Shown piece by piece: positions 55,841 through 64,000 of a stretch of 64,000 nucleotides of DNA. Source of the DNA: Rhodanobacter sp. GTDB taxonomy: Bacteria; Pseudomonadota; Gammaproteobacteria; Xanthomonadales; Rhodanobacteraceae. The translations under genes were made by a program, and so were the position numbers. The DNA lies in the NCBI GenBank assembly GCA_004298015.1, contig SCSE01000083.1:62001-126000 (forward strand), read 5' to 3'. The notes under the pieces were generated by a model. The model was not told where the DNA came from. It made no database searches and worked only from the letters and a program-made list of their open reading frames with translations. Each line of letters begins with the position of its first letter. Positions within the stretch are counted from its first letter, which is position 1.

Positions 55841-56263
55841 ATGCAAGAACGTCCGCCGTTTCACCTTGCCTTCCCGGTAACTTCGCTGGCGGCAGCGCGT
55901 GCCTTTTACGGCGATCTGCTCGGCTGCCCCGAAGGTCGCTGCAGCGACAGCTGGGTCGATTTCGATTTCCACGGTCATCAGATCGTGGCCCACCTGGCAC
56001 CCGAGGAAGCGCGTGCATCGACGACACACGAGGTGGACGGGGACCAGGTGCCGGTGCGCCACTTCGGTCTGGTACTGCCGCTGGACGCGTGGCAGGCACT
56101 CGCGAACCGCTTGCAGGACTGCGGCACGCGCTTCGTGGTTCCACCGCATACGCGTTTCCGGGGGCTGCCGGGCGAGCAGTCCACCATGTTCCTGCGCGAC
56201 CCCTGCGGCAATGCGCTGGAGTTCAAGGCGTTCGCCGACCCATCGGGGTTGTTCGCCAGGTAG
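55841..56263 (+). CDS. VOC/glyoxalase-fold family protein
   Basis: A 140-residue single VOC domain: FHLAFPVTSLAAARAFYGDLLGCPEGR at the start (with a His in the metal position), DFHGHQIVAHL near 42, VRHFGLVLPLDAWQAL near 70 with the second His, and FLRDPCGNALEFKAF near 117 with the Glu ligand. It could be a small dioxygenase, lyase or resistance protein; nothing nearby tells which. The ATG at 55841 has GGAG 12 bases upstream. It is divergent from the thr operon. Confidence 0.82.
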   Translation: MQERPPFHLAFPVTSLAAARAFYGDLLGCPEGRCSDSWVDFDFHGHQIVAHLAPEEARASTTHEVDGDQVPVRHFGLVLPLDAWQALANRLQDCGTRFVVPPHTRFRGLPGEQSTMFLRDPCGNALEFKAFADPSGLFAR

Positions 56264-56330
56264 CGGCGGACATAAGGACCGCACGGACCACGTCGCAGAC
56301 CGGCCGGGCAAAGTCTGACAAACTTCCACA

Positions 56331-56543
56331 ATGGAAGCGCAAGACCTGCAGCGACTGGTGAACGTTCGCATGCCCTACGGCAAGTATCAGGGGCGGCTGA
56401 TCGCCGATCTGCCCGGCGCCTACCTGGCGTGGTTCGCCCGCGAAGGCTTCCCGCCCGGGCAGCTGGGGCGGCTGCTGGCGCTGATGCTGGAACTCGACCA
56501 CAACGGTCTGTCGTCTCTGCTTGACCCGCTGCGCACGCGTTGA
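56331..56543 (+). CDS. DUF3820 family small protein
   Basis: A 70-residue protein with the family pattern MPYGKYQGRLIADLPGAYLAWFAREGFPPGQLG. Members (including PA2899-type putative quorum-regulated virulence factors) have no proven biochemical role. No clear ribosome binding site is visible before the ATG. It lies 67 bases after the VOC gene and about 100 before the ligase gene. Confidence 0.8.
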   Translation: MEAQDLQRLVNVRMPYGKYQGRLIADLPGAYLAWFAREGFPPGQLGRLLALMLELDHNGLSSLLDPLRTR

Positions 56544-56647
56544 GCCGCAGCGGCCCGGCAGGGCGGAAGGCGCAAACCGGCACCGCGGATCGACAGCTGA
56601 GAGGGCATACTCCAGCACAAGGATCACCCTTTTGCCGAGGCGTTGCC

Positions 56648-58276
56648 ATGTTCGGATTGATGCAGCAGCACCCGTTATCGATCGCCTCGCTGCTGATGCA
56701 CGCCGAGCGCCATCATGGCGCGCAGGAAATCGTCTCGCGCCGGGTCGAGGGCGATATCCATCGTACCGATTACGCCACTCTGGCCGCACGTTCGCGGCAG
56801 CTTGCCAAGGTCGTGGCGGCACTCGGGGTTGGCATCGGCGGGCGGGTGGCGACGCTGGCCTGGAACGGCTATCGCCATATGGAGTTGTACTACGCCATTT
56901 CCGGATCGGGCGCGATCCTGCATACACTCAATCCGCGATTGCATGCCGACCAGCTGAGCTACATCGCCGGTCATGCAGAGGATCAACTGCTGTTTTTCGA
57001 CCTGAGCTTTCTGCCCCTGGTGGAGGCGGTAGCCGAGCGCCTGGAAACGGTCAGGCATTTCGTGCTGATGACCGACCGGGAGCACATGCCGGCATCGAGC
57101 CCGATACCTGGCCTGCTCTGTTACGAGGAGCTTGTCGCCGACCAGGATGACCGCTACGACTGGCCGCAGCTTGATGAAAATCTGGCCAGTTCGCTGTGCT
57201 ACACCAGTGGCACCACCGGCCACCCCAAGGGGGTGCTGTACAGCCATCGTTCCACCGTGCTTCACGCCTTCGCCGGCGCGCTGCCTGACGCCCTGAATTG
57301 CTCCGCGCGCGACGTGATTTTGCCGGTGGTGCCGATGTTCCACGTCAATGCGTGGAGTCTGCCCTATGTGGCCTGCATGGTCGGCGCCAAGATGGTCTAT
57401 CCCGGCCCCGGACTCGACGGCAAATCGCTGTACGAACTGTTCGAGGGCGAGCAGGTCACGATGTCGGCGGGCGTACCCACGGTATGGCAGGGGCTGCTGG
57501 ACTACGTGGACGCCGGCAAGCATCGGTTCAGCACGATGAAACGCACCGTGATCGGCGGATCGGCGTGTCCGCCGGCGATGATTCGCCGCTTCGAGCTGGA
57601 CCACGGTGTGCACGTGCTGCACGCGTGGGGAATGACCGAGATGAGCCCGCTGGGCACGGTATGCAGCTTCCGCAACAAGCATCTGGCGCAGACCGCGGAG
57701 CAGCGACTGGCGCTGCAGAACAAGCAGGGGCAGGCGATCTACGGTGTCGACATGAAGATCGTCGACGCCGACGGGACGGAGTTGCCCTGGGACGACGTCA
57801 GCAGTGGCGAGTTGCTGGTGCGCGGACCGTGGATCGCCCGCGGCTACTACCGGGACGAAGGCGGCGACCCGCTGGTGGATGGCTGGTTTCCGACCGGCGA
57901 CATGGCAACCATCGACGCCGATGGCTACATGCACATCACCGATCGCGCCAAGGACGTGATCAAGTCCGGAGGGGAGTGGATCGGCTCGATCGATCTGGAG
58001 AACATCGCAAGTGCACACCCGCAGGTGGCGATGGCCGCCTGTATCGCGGTGCGACACCCGAAATGGGACGAGCGCCCACTGCTGATCGTGGTGAAGAAGC
58101 CGGGTGGCGAGCTCAGCCGCGAGGCGTTGCTGGCGTTCTACCGGGACAAGGTGCCCTCATGGTGGATCCCCGACGATGTCGTCTTCGTCGACAGCATCCC
58201 GCTGGGTGCGACCGGCAAGATGCAGAAGATCAAGTTGCGGGAACAGTTTCGCGACTACGTGCTGCCCACATCCTGA
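56648..58276 (+). CDS. Fatty acyl-CoA ligase (AMP-forming)
   Basis: A 542-residue ANL-superfamily ligase, medium/long-chain fatty acid type. It has the P-loop [16 protein letters not shown] near 180, [11 protein letters not shown] near 232, [12 protein letters not shown] near 323, [33 protein letters not shown] near 416 and the C-terminal Lys in [13 protein letters not shown] near 521. It activates carboxylic acids to acyl-CoA through an acyl-AMP. The ATG at 56648 has GAGG 9 bases upstream. It is monocistronic as far as seen. Confidence 0.92.
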   Translation: MFGLMQQHPLSIASLLMHAERHHGAQEIVSRRVEGDIHRTDYATLAARSRQLAKVVAALGVGIGGRVATLAWNGYRHMELYYAISGSGAILHTLNPRLHADQLSYIAGHAEDQLLFFDLSFLPLVEAVAERLETVRHFVLMTDREHMPASSPIPGLLCYEELVADQDDRYDWPQLDENLASSLCYTSGTTGHPKGVLYSHRSTVLHAFAGALPDALNCSARDVILPVVPMFHVNAWSLPYVACMVGAKMVYPGPGLDGKSLYELFEGEQVTMSAGVPTVWQGLLDYVDAGKHRFSTMKRTVIGGSACPPAMIRRFELDHGVHVLHAWGMTEMSPLGTVCSFRNKHLAQTAEQRLALQNKQGQAIYGVDMKIVDADGTELPWDDVSSGELLVRGPWIARGYYRDEGGDPLVDGWFPTGDMATIDADGYMHITDRAKDVIKSGGEWIGSIDLENIASAHPQVAMAACIAVRHPKWDERPLLIVVKKPGGELSREALLAFYRDKVPSWWIPDDVVFVDSIPLGATGKMQKIKLREQFRDYVLPTS

Positions 58277-58496
58277 GCCTGCGCCATGCGATCAGGTCGC
58301 GATCGAACCCGGACCCAGGATGGTCTGCGGAGAGCGTATGCTCGCGCTGGTACGACCACGCACTCGCCCCGTCTTGAACATCAGTCCGCTGCCGTCCGGC
58401 CGATGGCGCGTGTTGCAACCCTCCCCATGTGCCTGGCCCGGCAAGCCCTGCACGGGATGAGCGATTCCGCGATCCCACGCACGGCCAGAGCACTCG

Positions 58497-59111
58497 ATGA
58501 TGCAACCGACGGACGATTTCACCGTGGCGGCGAAGGCACTCGCTGCCGACGGCTGGTGCAGCATGCCGCAGCTGATGTCGATGGCGCAGACTCGCGCCCT
58601 GGCACAAGAATGCGCAGCCCTGCATGAAGGCAAGGTCATGCTCCCTGCCGGGACGGGTCGGGCGCATAGCCGATCGCCACTGCGCGGCGATCACACCCTC
58701 TGGTTTCCGACGGCTGCGCTCACTGCGCCTCAGCAGGTATTTCAGCGCCGTATCGACAGCTTGCGCATAGCGCTGAATCGCAGCCTGTTCCTGGGCCTGG
58801 TGGACACCGAGTCGCATTACGCTGTGTATTCGCCCGGCAGCGGTTACGCGCGCCATCTCGATCGCATTCACGACAGCGACGCCCGGGTGATTTCGGCCGT
58901 GTTCTATCTCAACGACCACTGGCGGGAATCCGACGGCGGCGCACTGCGACTGTATCTTCCGGACCAGTCCAGCCGCGACATCTATCCGCATGCCGGCACC
59001 TTGCTGTTGTTTCTCTCCGCGCAATTCGAGCATCAGGTGCTGCCAGCGACGCGGCAGCGCATGAGCATCGCCTGCTGGATGCGGCAACAAGGAGTCGGGG
59101 CCACCTGCTGA
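58497..59111 (+). CDS. 2OG-Fe(II) oxygenase family protein
   Basis: A 204-residue protein with the prolyl-4-hydroxylase-like double-stranded beta-helix. The iron ligands His and Asp are in YARHLDRI near residue 121, the second His in FEHQVLPATRQRMSIACW near 182, where the following Arg binds 2-oxoglutarate. AVFYLNDHW...GGALRLY is typical of the family. The substrate is unknown. Two ATGs are adjacent at the start. The 220 bases before it hold nothing recognisable. Confidence 0.87.
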   Translation: MMQPTDDFTVAAKALAADGWCSMPQLMSMAQTRALAQECAALHEGKVMLPAGTGRAHSRSPLRGDHTLWFPTAALTAPQQVFQRRIDSLRIALNRSLFLGLVDTESHYAVYSPGSGYARHLDRIHDSDARVISAVFYLNDHWRESDGGALRLYLPDQSSRDIYPHAGTLLLFLSAQFEHQVLPATRQRMSIACWMRQQGVGATC

Positions 59112-59158
59112 TCGCCTTGGCCTGCTGCGGATATGGTCCGCAGCGACCAGGTGCCGAA

Positions 59159-60160
59159 TCAACCGGCGATCGCGTTGAACCGCGCCGCGATATAGTCGTC
59201 GGTGAAACTGGCCATGCCGTAGCCGCGAATGAAGCCGCAGTGCCCACCATGTCGGGCAATATCCAGCTCCACGTTGCTGGGCAATTGCAGTTTCTCGAAT
59301 GCTTCGACCGGGATCACCGGATCATCGCGCGCCGTGAGTATCGTGGCGGGAATCTGCATCCCGGCCAGCGCATCCCCGGCCACCGAATAGCCATCCAGAT
59401 AGGCTTGCAGGGAACCGAAGTCGGTATGCCGCAGGACCAGTGCCTCGGTCAGTCCGCGCAGGCTCTGCTTCAGCTCGGACAATTCAAAGTATCGCTGCTG
59501 CGGAAATGCCGCCTGCTTGGCACGCAGCGAATGTCGCCATTTGTGCATGAAGTAGGCCTGATAGAACCAGGGCGCCTGCTGCTCCAGGGAAAAAAGGCCT
59601 TCGCCCGGATCGATGATCGGACACACTGCCACCACCCCAGCCAGCGGGATGCCCAGGCGCGAGGTCTGCAATCCCGCGCGCAGCGCGAAATTGCCGCCCA
59701 GTGAAAATCCCGCCAGCACCATCGGGCGGGCGGGCCAGCGTCGGGCAATGTCGTGCAGCGCGTGCACCACTTCATCGATGCGGCAGGAATGGAACAAGGC
59801 CTCGTTCAGCGGATGGCTGTTGCCATGGTCGCGGAAGTTCAGGCGGAACACATCCCAGCCATCGCGCAGCAGACGACTGCCGGTTTGCAGCACATAGGTC
59901 GAATCGACACTGCCCTCCCAGCCGTGGAACAACACGGCCAGACCGCGCGACGCGGGCCGGCTGGTCTGCGCCGTATAGGCTCCGGTAAGACGAACCCCCT
60001 CGCCGCCATCGACCACCACAGCCTCGGCACCCTGCAGCACGGTTTGCGCCGCGCGCGGCAGCAGCAGGCGACGCACGCCGCTGGAGGAAAGCATGGTCTG
60101 CACGTGGCCACTGCGTAGCGGCCACGGCGGATCAAAATCGGCACCACGAAGCAGACTCAT
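59159..60160 (-). CDS. YheT-family alpha/beta hydrolase
   Basis: A 333-residue hydrolase of the YheT/abhydrolase family: HVQTMLSS near 19, the oxyanion-hole LFHGWEGS near 77, GFSLGGNFALRAG near 150 with the nucleophile Ser, and DDPVIPVEAF and HGGHCGF with Asp and His. The substrate is unknown; lipid or ester hydrolysis is likely. Its start overlaps the stop of the acyltransferase gene (ATGA), so the two are probably co-translated and may act on related lipids. Confidence 0.9.
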   Translation of the reverse strand: MSLLRGADFDPPWPLRSGHVQTMLSSSGVRRLLLPRAAQTVLQGAEAVVVDGGEGVRLTGAYTAQTSRPASRGLAVLFHGWEGSVDSTYVLQTGSRLLRDGWDVFRLNFRDHGNSHPLNEALFHSCRIDEVVHALHDIARRWPARPMVLAGFSLGGNFALRAGLQTSRLGIPLAGVVAVCPIIDPGEGLFSLEQQAPWFYQAYFMHKWRHSLRAKQAAFPQQRYFELSELKQSLRGLTEALVLRHTDFGSLQAYLDGYSVAGDALAGMQIPATILTARDDPVIPVEAFEKLQLPSNVELDIARHGGHCGFIRGYGMASFTDDYIAARFNAIAG

Positions 60161-60969
60161 GCGTCGGCGTCACCCGGGCGCTCGATAGCCAACGCCGCCG
60201 CGATACGCTCGCGCGACAGCTCGGCCATGCGGCGGCGCGCATCCGGGCTGGCTGGCACTGGCGCAAGGAAGTGCACTTCGGCATCCATCGGCGGCCCGCC
60301 GAGCAGGCGCACGATATTGGCCATGAAGCTCTCGTGCTCGCGAAATCCGGCGTCGATAATGCGACGCCCATGGCGGGTAAAGCGCAACGCCACCGGCTGT
60401 ACCGGCACCTCGGCATCCAGTGCGGCCTGGAAGATCCGCGCATGAAAAACCTTGAGCACGCCATTGTAGCCGCTGCCGCCCTCGGGAAACACGCCCACCG
60501 AGCGACCAGCTCGCAATCGCTCCACCATCACCTGCATGACCGCCGACAGCGAATGGTTGTTTCCGCGCCGATGGAAGATGGTGCCACCGGCGGCAGCCAG
60601 CCAGCCGACCAGCGGCCAGCGGGCGATCTCCGCCTTGGCGACGAAACAGGCCGCACGCTGACTGTGCAGCAGCTCGATATCGGTCCAGGAGGTGTGATTG
60701 GCGACAAACAGCACCGGGTCGGACAGAGGTTCGCCATAGCGCACCGAGCGCAGTCCGAAGATACGCAGCAGGGTGCGTGACCACCAGCGAATCATCCGAT
60801 GAACCCCGGGTTCCCGTCCGTGCGTCATGACAGCGTGCTTGTTCCAGCTGAGAATCGAAGCGCACACGATGCCGAGTACGATATGCAGCAGAATCAGCGG
60901 CACCCGCCACGTGTAGCGCAGCGGGCGAATCCAGTCGCGTTCGGGGGTGATGGTGGTATCGAAGCTCAT
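60157..60969 (-). CDS. 1-acyl-sn-glycerol-3-phosphate acyltransferase family protein (PlsC-like)
   Basis: A 270-residue membrane acyltransferase. An N-terminal helix lies at about 23-41, followed by the catalytic NHTSWTDIE (HX4D) near 92, the PlsC motif VFPEGGSGYNG near 160 and VQPVALRF near 190. It transfers acyl chains to lysophosphatidate or to another lipid such as an ornithine lipid; which cannot be told. First gene of a two-gene unit with the YheT-type hydrolase. Confidence 0.9.
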   Translation of the reverse strand: MSFDTTITPERDWIRPLRYTWRVPLILLHIVLGIVCASILSWNKHAVMTHGREPGVHRMIRWWSRTLLRIFGLRSVRYGEPLSDPVLFVANHTSWTDIELLHSQRAACFVAKAEIARWPLVGWLAAAGGTIFHRRGNNHSLSAVMQVMVERLRAGRSVGVFPEGGSGYNGVLKVFHARIFQAALDAEVPVQPVALRFTRHGRRIIDAGFREHESFMANIVRLLGGPPMDAEVHFLAPVPASPDARRRMAELSRERIAAALAIERPGDADA

Positions 60970-60989
60970 CGGTTCGGGCCAGTTTAACG

Positions 60990-61481
60990 TCAGTCGATGC
61001 CGTTGCGGGTGGTCAACTGGTTCAGTGGCAACGAGGGCGAGCGTTTGACCGTGCGCAACACGAAGCTTGAGTTGACGTCATCCACGCCGCTGGCGTTCAG
61101 AAGATGATCGAGCAGAAAGCGTGAAAAATCCTTGAGGTCGGCGACATGTATGTGCAACAGATAGTCCATGTCGCCGGTCAGCGCATGGCAGGCGACGACT
61201 TCGTCCCAGCCATTGACCTGATGCACGAAATTCTCGATCGCCACGCTCTCGTGCTTGCTCAGCTGCACCCGCACGAAGGCCTGCAAGCCGAGCCCGACCG
61301 CCTGCGGATCGACCTGCGCGGCGTAGCCGGTAATCACCCGGTCTGCTTCCAGTCGCTGCAGCCGTCGCAGACATGCCGAGGCCGACAGACTGACCCGCGC
61401 CGCCAATTCGGCATTGGTGATGCGTCCCTCGCATTGCAATACAGCCAGCATGCGAAGGTCGGTGCGATCCAGGGAGGTCAT
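60990..61481 (-). CDS. Lrp/AsnC family transcriptional regulator
   Basis: A 163-residue regulator: an N-terminal winged helix (LDRTDLRMLAVLQCEGRITNAELAARVSLSASACLRRLQRLEADRVITGY, residues 3-52) and a C-terminal RAM domain with GDMDYLLHIHVADLKDF near 108. It is divergent from phhA, 141 bases apart, and so probably regulates it in response to phenylalanine or another aromatic amino acid (inference). The ATG at 61481 follows AGGT-rich sequence; a TTG 6 bases earlier is less likely. Confidence 0.92.
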   Translation of the reverse strand: MTSLDRTDLRMLAVLQCEGRITNAELAARVSLSASACLRRLQRLEADRVITGYAAQVDPQAVGLGLQAFVRVQLSKHESVAIENFVHQVNGWDEVVACHALTGDMDYLLHIHVADLKDFSRFLLDHLLNASGVDDVNSSFVLRTVKRSPSLPLNQLTTRNGID

Positions 61482-61622
61482 GCGCAAGATATTTCGGTTT
61501 AATGATCTTCAAGAAGCATAATAGTGCATGAAGTCATGGAATGCCGAAGTAGAACACACGCTTGATGCGGGCAATCCGCCGTATGCTGTTGTCTGATCAA
61601 CCTAATCTCCCGGAGCAACCCG
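61482..61622. promoter_or_regulatory. Divergent promoter region between the Lrp-type regulator and phhA
   Basis: This 141-base gap has an AT-rich stretch (about 61495-61545, including AAGAAGCATAATAGTGCATGAAG) that would suit an Lrp-family binding region and both promoters. GGAG at 61611-61614 is the phhA ribosome binding site. I cannot fix the boxes. Confidence 0.45.
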
Positions 61623-62513
61623 ATGGACACCCCCCGCAAAGTCGAACACCAGCAGACCGACCGCGGCTACGTGCCGGTTTACGCCACCGGCGTGGTGGAG
61701 CAGCCTTGGTCAAGCTACAGCCGTACCGACCATGAGGTCTGGGACACCTTGTTCAAGCGCCAGCGCGAGCTGCTGCCCGCTCGCGCCTGCGCCGAATTCA
61801 TGGCGGGCGTCGAGCGCTTCGGCCTCGGTGATGGTGGTATTCCGAAATTTTCCGAGCTGAATGCGGTACTCGGCGCAAGCACCGGTTGGGAGGTTGTTGC
61901 GGTGGAGGGGCTGCTGCCGGACGAGGTGTTCTTCGATCATCTGGCCAACCGGCGCTTTCCGGTCAGCTGGTGGATCCGCAAGCCCGACCAGCTCGATTAC
62001 CTGAGCGAGCCGGATCTTTTCCATGATCTGTTCGGCCATGTACCGCTGCTGCTGAATCCGGTCTTTGCCGACTATATGCAGGCTTACGGCCGCGGTGGCA
62101 TGAAGGCGTTCGCCATCGGCCCCGAGGCCCTGATGAATTTGACGCGGCTGTACTGGTACACCGTGGAGTTCGGCTTGATCGACACGGACCAGGGTTTGCG
62201 TATCTACGGCGCCGGCATCGTCAGCTCCAAGGGTGAATCCATCTATGCGCTGGACTCGCCTTCACCGAACCGGATCGGCTTCGATCTGGAGCGTGTCATG
62301 AGTACCCGTTATCGCATCGACAGTTACCAGCAAAGCTACTTCGTGATCAACGGCTTCGAGCAGTTGTTCGAGGCGACCATGCCGGATTTCACCCCGATCT
62401 ACGCCCGGCTGCGGGAGCAAGCTGCCCATGCCGCCGGCGAGGTACTCCACGACAGTGATCGGGTATTCCAGTACGGCGACCGTCAAGGCTGGGCCGACAA
62501 CCCGGATACGTGA
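61623..62513 (+). CDS. phhA: Phenylalanine 4-monooxygenase (hydroxylase)
   Basis: A 296-residue pterin- and iron-dependent enzyme that converts phenylalanine to tyrosine, the bacterial single-domain form. The iron ligands are the two His in PDLFHDLFGHVPLL near 138-143 and the Glu in LYWYTVEFGL near 184. WWIRKPDQLDYLSEPD is the conserved stretch before them. GGAG lies 9 bases before the ATG. Divergent from an Lrp-type regulator, as in related bacteria. Confidence 0.96.
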   Translation: MDTPRKVEHQQTDRGYVPVYATGVVEQPWSSYSRTDHEVWDTLFKRQRELLPARACAEFMAGVERFGLGDGGIPKFSELNAVLGASTGWEVVAVEGLLPDEVFFDHLANRRFPVSWWIRKPDQLDYLSEPDLFHDLFGHVPLLLNPVFADYMQAYGRGGMKAFAIGPEALMNLTRLYWYTVEFGLIDTDQGLRIYGAGIVSSKGESIYALDSPSPNRIGFDLERVMSTRYRIDSYQQSYFVINGFEQLFEATMPDFTPIYARLREQAAHAAGEVLHDSDRVFQYGDRQGWADNPDT

Positions 62514-62535
62514 ACCCGAAGCGGGAAGTGCAGCA

Positions 62536-62573
62536 GCCCACCGGCGATCGATCGTCGTGGGCGGGCGATTTTT
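62536..62573 (+). terminator. Possible terminator after phhA
   Basis: GCCCAC (62536-62541) pairs with GTGGGC (62557-62562), and five T follow at 62569-62573. The stem is short with a 15-base loop. It lies between two convergent genes, phhA and yidC. Confidence 0.4.
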
Positions 62574-62583
62574 CTCAGCTTCT

Positions 62584-64000
62584 TCAGGCCGCGGCCTTGG
62601 CAGCTTCCTCGCGGTCGACATGGTGCGTGATCCACCATTGTTGCCCGAGGCCGACCAGGCCGTTGACCGCGTAGTACAGGCACAAGCCTGAGGGGTAGAA
62701 GGCGAACAGCACCGTGAACAGCAACGGCATCACCTTCATCATCTTGGCCTGCGCCGGGTCCATGCCGGCAGCGGCAGGATTGAGCCATTGCGTACCCAGC
62801 ATCACCGCGGCATAGACGACCGGAAGGATGTAGAGCGGGTCCGGAGCGCTGAGGTCGGGGATCCACAGGAACGCCGCATGACGCAGCTCAAGACTGTATT
62901 CGAGCACGTAGAACAGGCCCAGGAACACCGGCATGGTGATCAGTACCGGCAGGCAGCCGCCCATCGGGTTGATCTTTTCCTTCTTGTACAGCTCCATGGT
63001 GGCCTGCTGCATCTTCACCTTGTCGTCGCCGTAACGCTCCTTAAGCTGCTGGATGCGTGGCGCCAGCTTGCGCATCCGCGCGCTGGAGCGGTATTGCATC
63101 GCGGTCAGCTTCCAGGTGGCCAGCTTGATCAGCAGCACCAGCAGGATGATCGCCAGACCCCAGTTCTGGGCGATCCGGTGCAGTTGCGAAAGCACCCAGT
63201 GCATCGGCACCGCAATCGCCTTGAACATGCCGTAATCGATGGTCAGGTCCAGGCCCGGTGCGATCGCGTCGAGGGTGCCTTGCAGATTGGGCCCGACATA
63301 CAAACGCGACTGCGTGCTGACGGTCTTTCCGGGCGCCACCGAGAGTGCGGGACCCACCGCACGAATGAGGTAGCGCGGCTGCGCGCTGTCCGGGTTGATC
63401 GTGGCGGTGACGTAATGGTCGGTCTGGTTCGCCGGTGGAATCCAGGCGGCGAAGAAGTACAGCCTGAGCATCGCCGCCCAGCCACCCTTGATCTGGCTAT
63501 CCAGTCGGTCTTTTTTGTCGCTGAAGTTCTTGAATTCGAGCTTCTCGAATTTTTCGCCGGTATACCAGGCGGCACCATGGAAACTGCGTGACTCCGGATC
63601 GGTGAAATGCTTCAGCCAGTTGCTCGGCGTCGGCGGCGGCACCCCCTGCAACTGCAGATAGGGATTGCCCTGCCAGGCCTGACTACTGCCGTTGTCGATC
63701 TGTTGGGTCAGCCCGATCACATAGCTGCCGCGCTTGAAACTGTAAGTCTTGGTGACCTTCAGACCCGCGGCATCGCGCCAGGTGAGGTTGACGTTCAGCG
63801 TGTCCTGACCCTTGGCCAGGGTGTACGAGGTGCGGGCGCTGTCGAACAACGCCAGATGATCCGGCTGATCTGCCTTCGCGGTATCACTGCTGCTGACCAG
63901 GCCATCTTGCGCCACGAAATAGCGACTGGAACTGTTGTTCAGCAGCACGGTCGGCGGCGGGTTGGGGTTCTTGTGGCTGGGGGCGGAGGCGGGGTAGGCC
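62584..64000 (-). CDS. yidC: Membrane protein insertase YidC, C-terminal part
   Basis: The frame stays open to the right edge of the window, so the N-terminal helix and part of the periplasmic domain lie outside; 471 residues are seen. The visible part has the end of the periplasmic beta-sandwich (LNNSSSRYFVAQDG, FHGAAWYTGEKFEKL) and the five-helix core: ALSQLHRIAQNWGLAIILLVLLIKLATW, the MRKLAPRIQQLKERYGDDK coiled coil, NPMGGCLPVLITMPVFLGLFYVL and two more helices. It inserts proteins into the inner membrane with or without SecYEG. It normally follows rpmH-rnpA, which would lie to the right. Confidence 0.96.
   Translation of the reverse strand, partial: AYPASAPSHKNPNPPPTVLLNNSSSRYFVAQDGLVSSSDTAKADQPDHLALFDSARTSYTLAKGQDTLNVNLTWRDAAGLKVTKTYSFKRGSYVIGLTQQIDNGSSQAWQGNPYLQLQGVPPPTPSNWLKHFTDPESRSFHGAAWYTGEKFEKLEFKNFSDKKDRLDSQIKGGWAAMLRLYFFAAWIPPANQTDHYVTATINPDSAQPRYLIRAVGPALSVAPGKTVSTQSRLYVGPNLQGTLDAIAPGLDLTIDYGMFKAIAVPMHWVLSQLHRIAQNWGLAIILLVLLIKLATWKLTAMQYRSSARMRKLAPRIQQLKERYGDDKVKMQQATMELYKKEKINPMGGCLPVLITMPVFLGLFYVLEYSLELRHAAFLWIPDLSAPDPLYILPVVYAAVMLGTQWLNPAAAGMDPAQAKMMKVMPLLFTVLFAFYPSGLCLYYAVNGLVGLGQQWWITHHVDREEAAKAAA

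Noticed and set aside
1-64000. CRISPR arrays, insertion sequences, prophage genes, toxin-antitoxin or restriction systems
   Set aside because: I looked for regularly spaced repeats, transposase or integrase motifs and defence-type gene pairs and saw none.

Overview
The window is about 64 kb of dense, GC-rich chromosomal DNA. It starts inside one gene (an S9 peptidase) and ends inside another (yidC). Gene content and order point to a gammaproteobacterium of the Xanthomonadales/Lysobacterales, most like the Rhodanobacteraceae (Rhodanobacter, Dyella, Frateuria). The clues are an AlgZ/AlgR-type pair, a zwf-pgl-edd-eda Entner-Doudoroff block, an Oar-type TonB receptor, nagA beside a GntR regulator, phhA divergent from an Lrp/AsnC regulator, and GTAG-type REP palindromes. 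This placement is inference, since no marker RNA gene is present.

Layout. 1-4.5 kb: end of a prolyl oligopeptidase, a carboxylesterase, a LytS/AlgZ kinase with its LytTR regulator, a small membrane protein and an EthD-like protein. 4.5-7.8 kb: a c-type cytochrome, gnd and a glucoamylase-type glycoside hydrolase, with two copies of a palindromic repeat between them. 7.9-17.6 kb: a large GH94 NdvB-like protein, a BtuB receptor behind a cobalamin riboswitch, and an Oar-like TonB receptor of lower GC. 17.7-24.9 kb: nagA, its likely regulator, then zwf-pgl-edd-eda, which turns glucose 6-phosphate into pyruvate and glyceraldehyde 3-phosphate. 25-32 kb: a membrane-thioredoxin fusion, a small unknown protein, a dipeptidyl-peptidase-like S9 enzyme, tag, a CLC channel with CBS domains and a DUF3617 protein. 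32-37.7 kb: a biotin operon (bioB-bioF-trhO-bioH-bioC) with comF divergent from it. 37.8-51.8 kb: ubiA and a ten-gene branched-chain amino acid cluster, leuA-ilvE-leuC-leuD-leuB-ilvD-ilvC-ilvG-ilvM-ilvA. 52-55.7 kb: thr operon (hom-thrB-thrC). 55.8-64 kb: a VOC protein, a DUF3820 protein, an acyl-CoA ligase, a 2OG-Fe(II) dioxygenase, a YheT-type hydrolase with a PlsC-type acyltransferase, an Lrp regulator, phhA and yidC (partial).

The most interesting material lies between the genes. The leu/ilv cluster begins with a 29-codon leader peptide packed with Leu, Ile and Val codons, followed by a strong terminator and an alternative pairing: a complete attenuator. The thr operon has its own Thr/Ile-rich leader peptide, and the ribosome binding site of hom sits in a hairpin. 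The two operons share a nearly superimposable promoter, so they look like versions of one regulatory design. Together they control synthesis of threonine, isoleucine, valine and leucine over about 17 kb of one strand.

Several intergenic repeats touch gene ends. One is a two-copy element of about 165 bp, one a REPIN with 24-bp arms plus a diverged relative, and one a 55-bp element in two copies. In four places repeat sequence supplies a gene's stop codon or last codons. I saw no insertion sequence, prophage, CRISPR array, tRNA or rRNA. Most of the window is housekeeping metabolism, and no convincing wholly new multi-gene system is visible.
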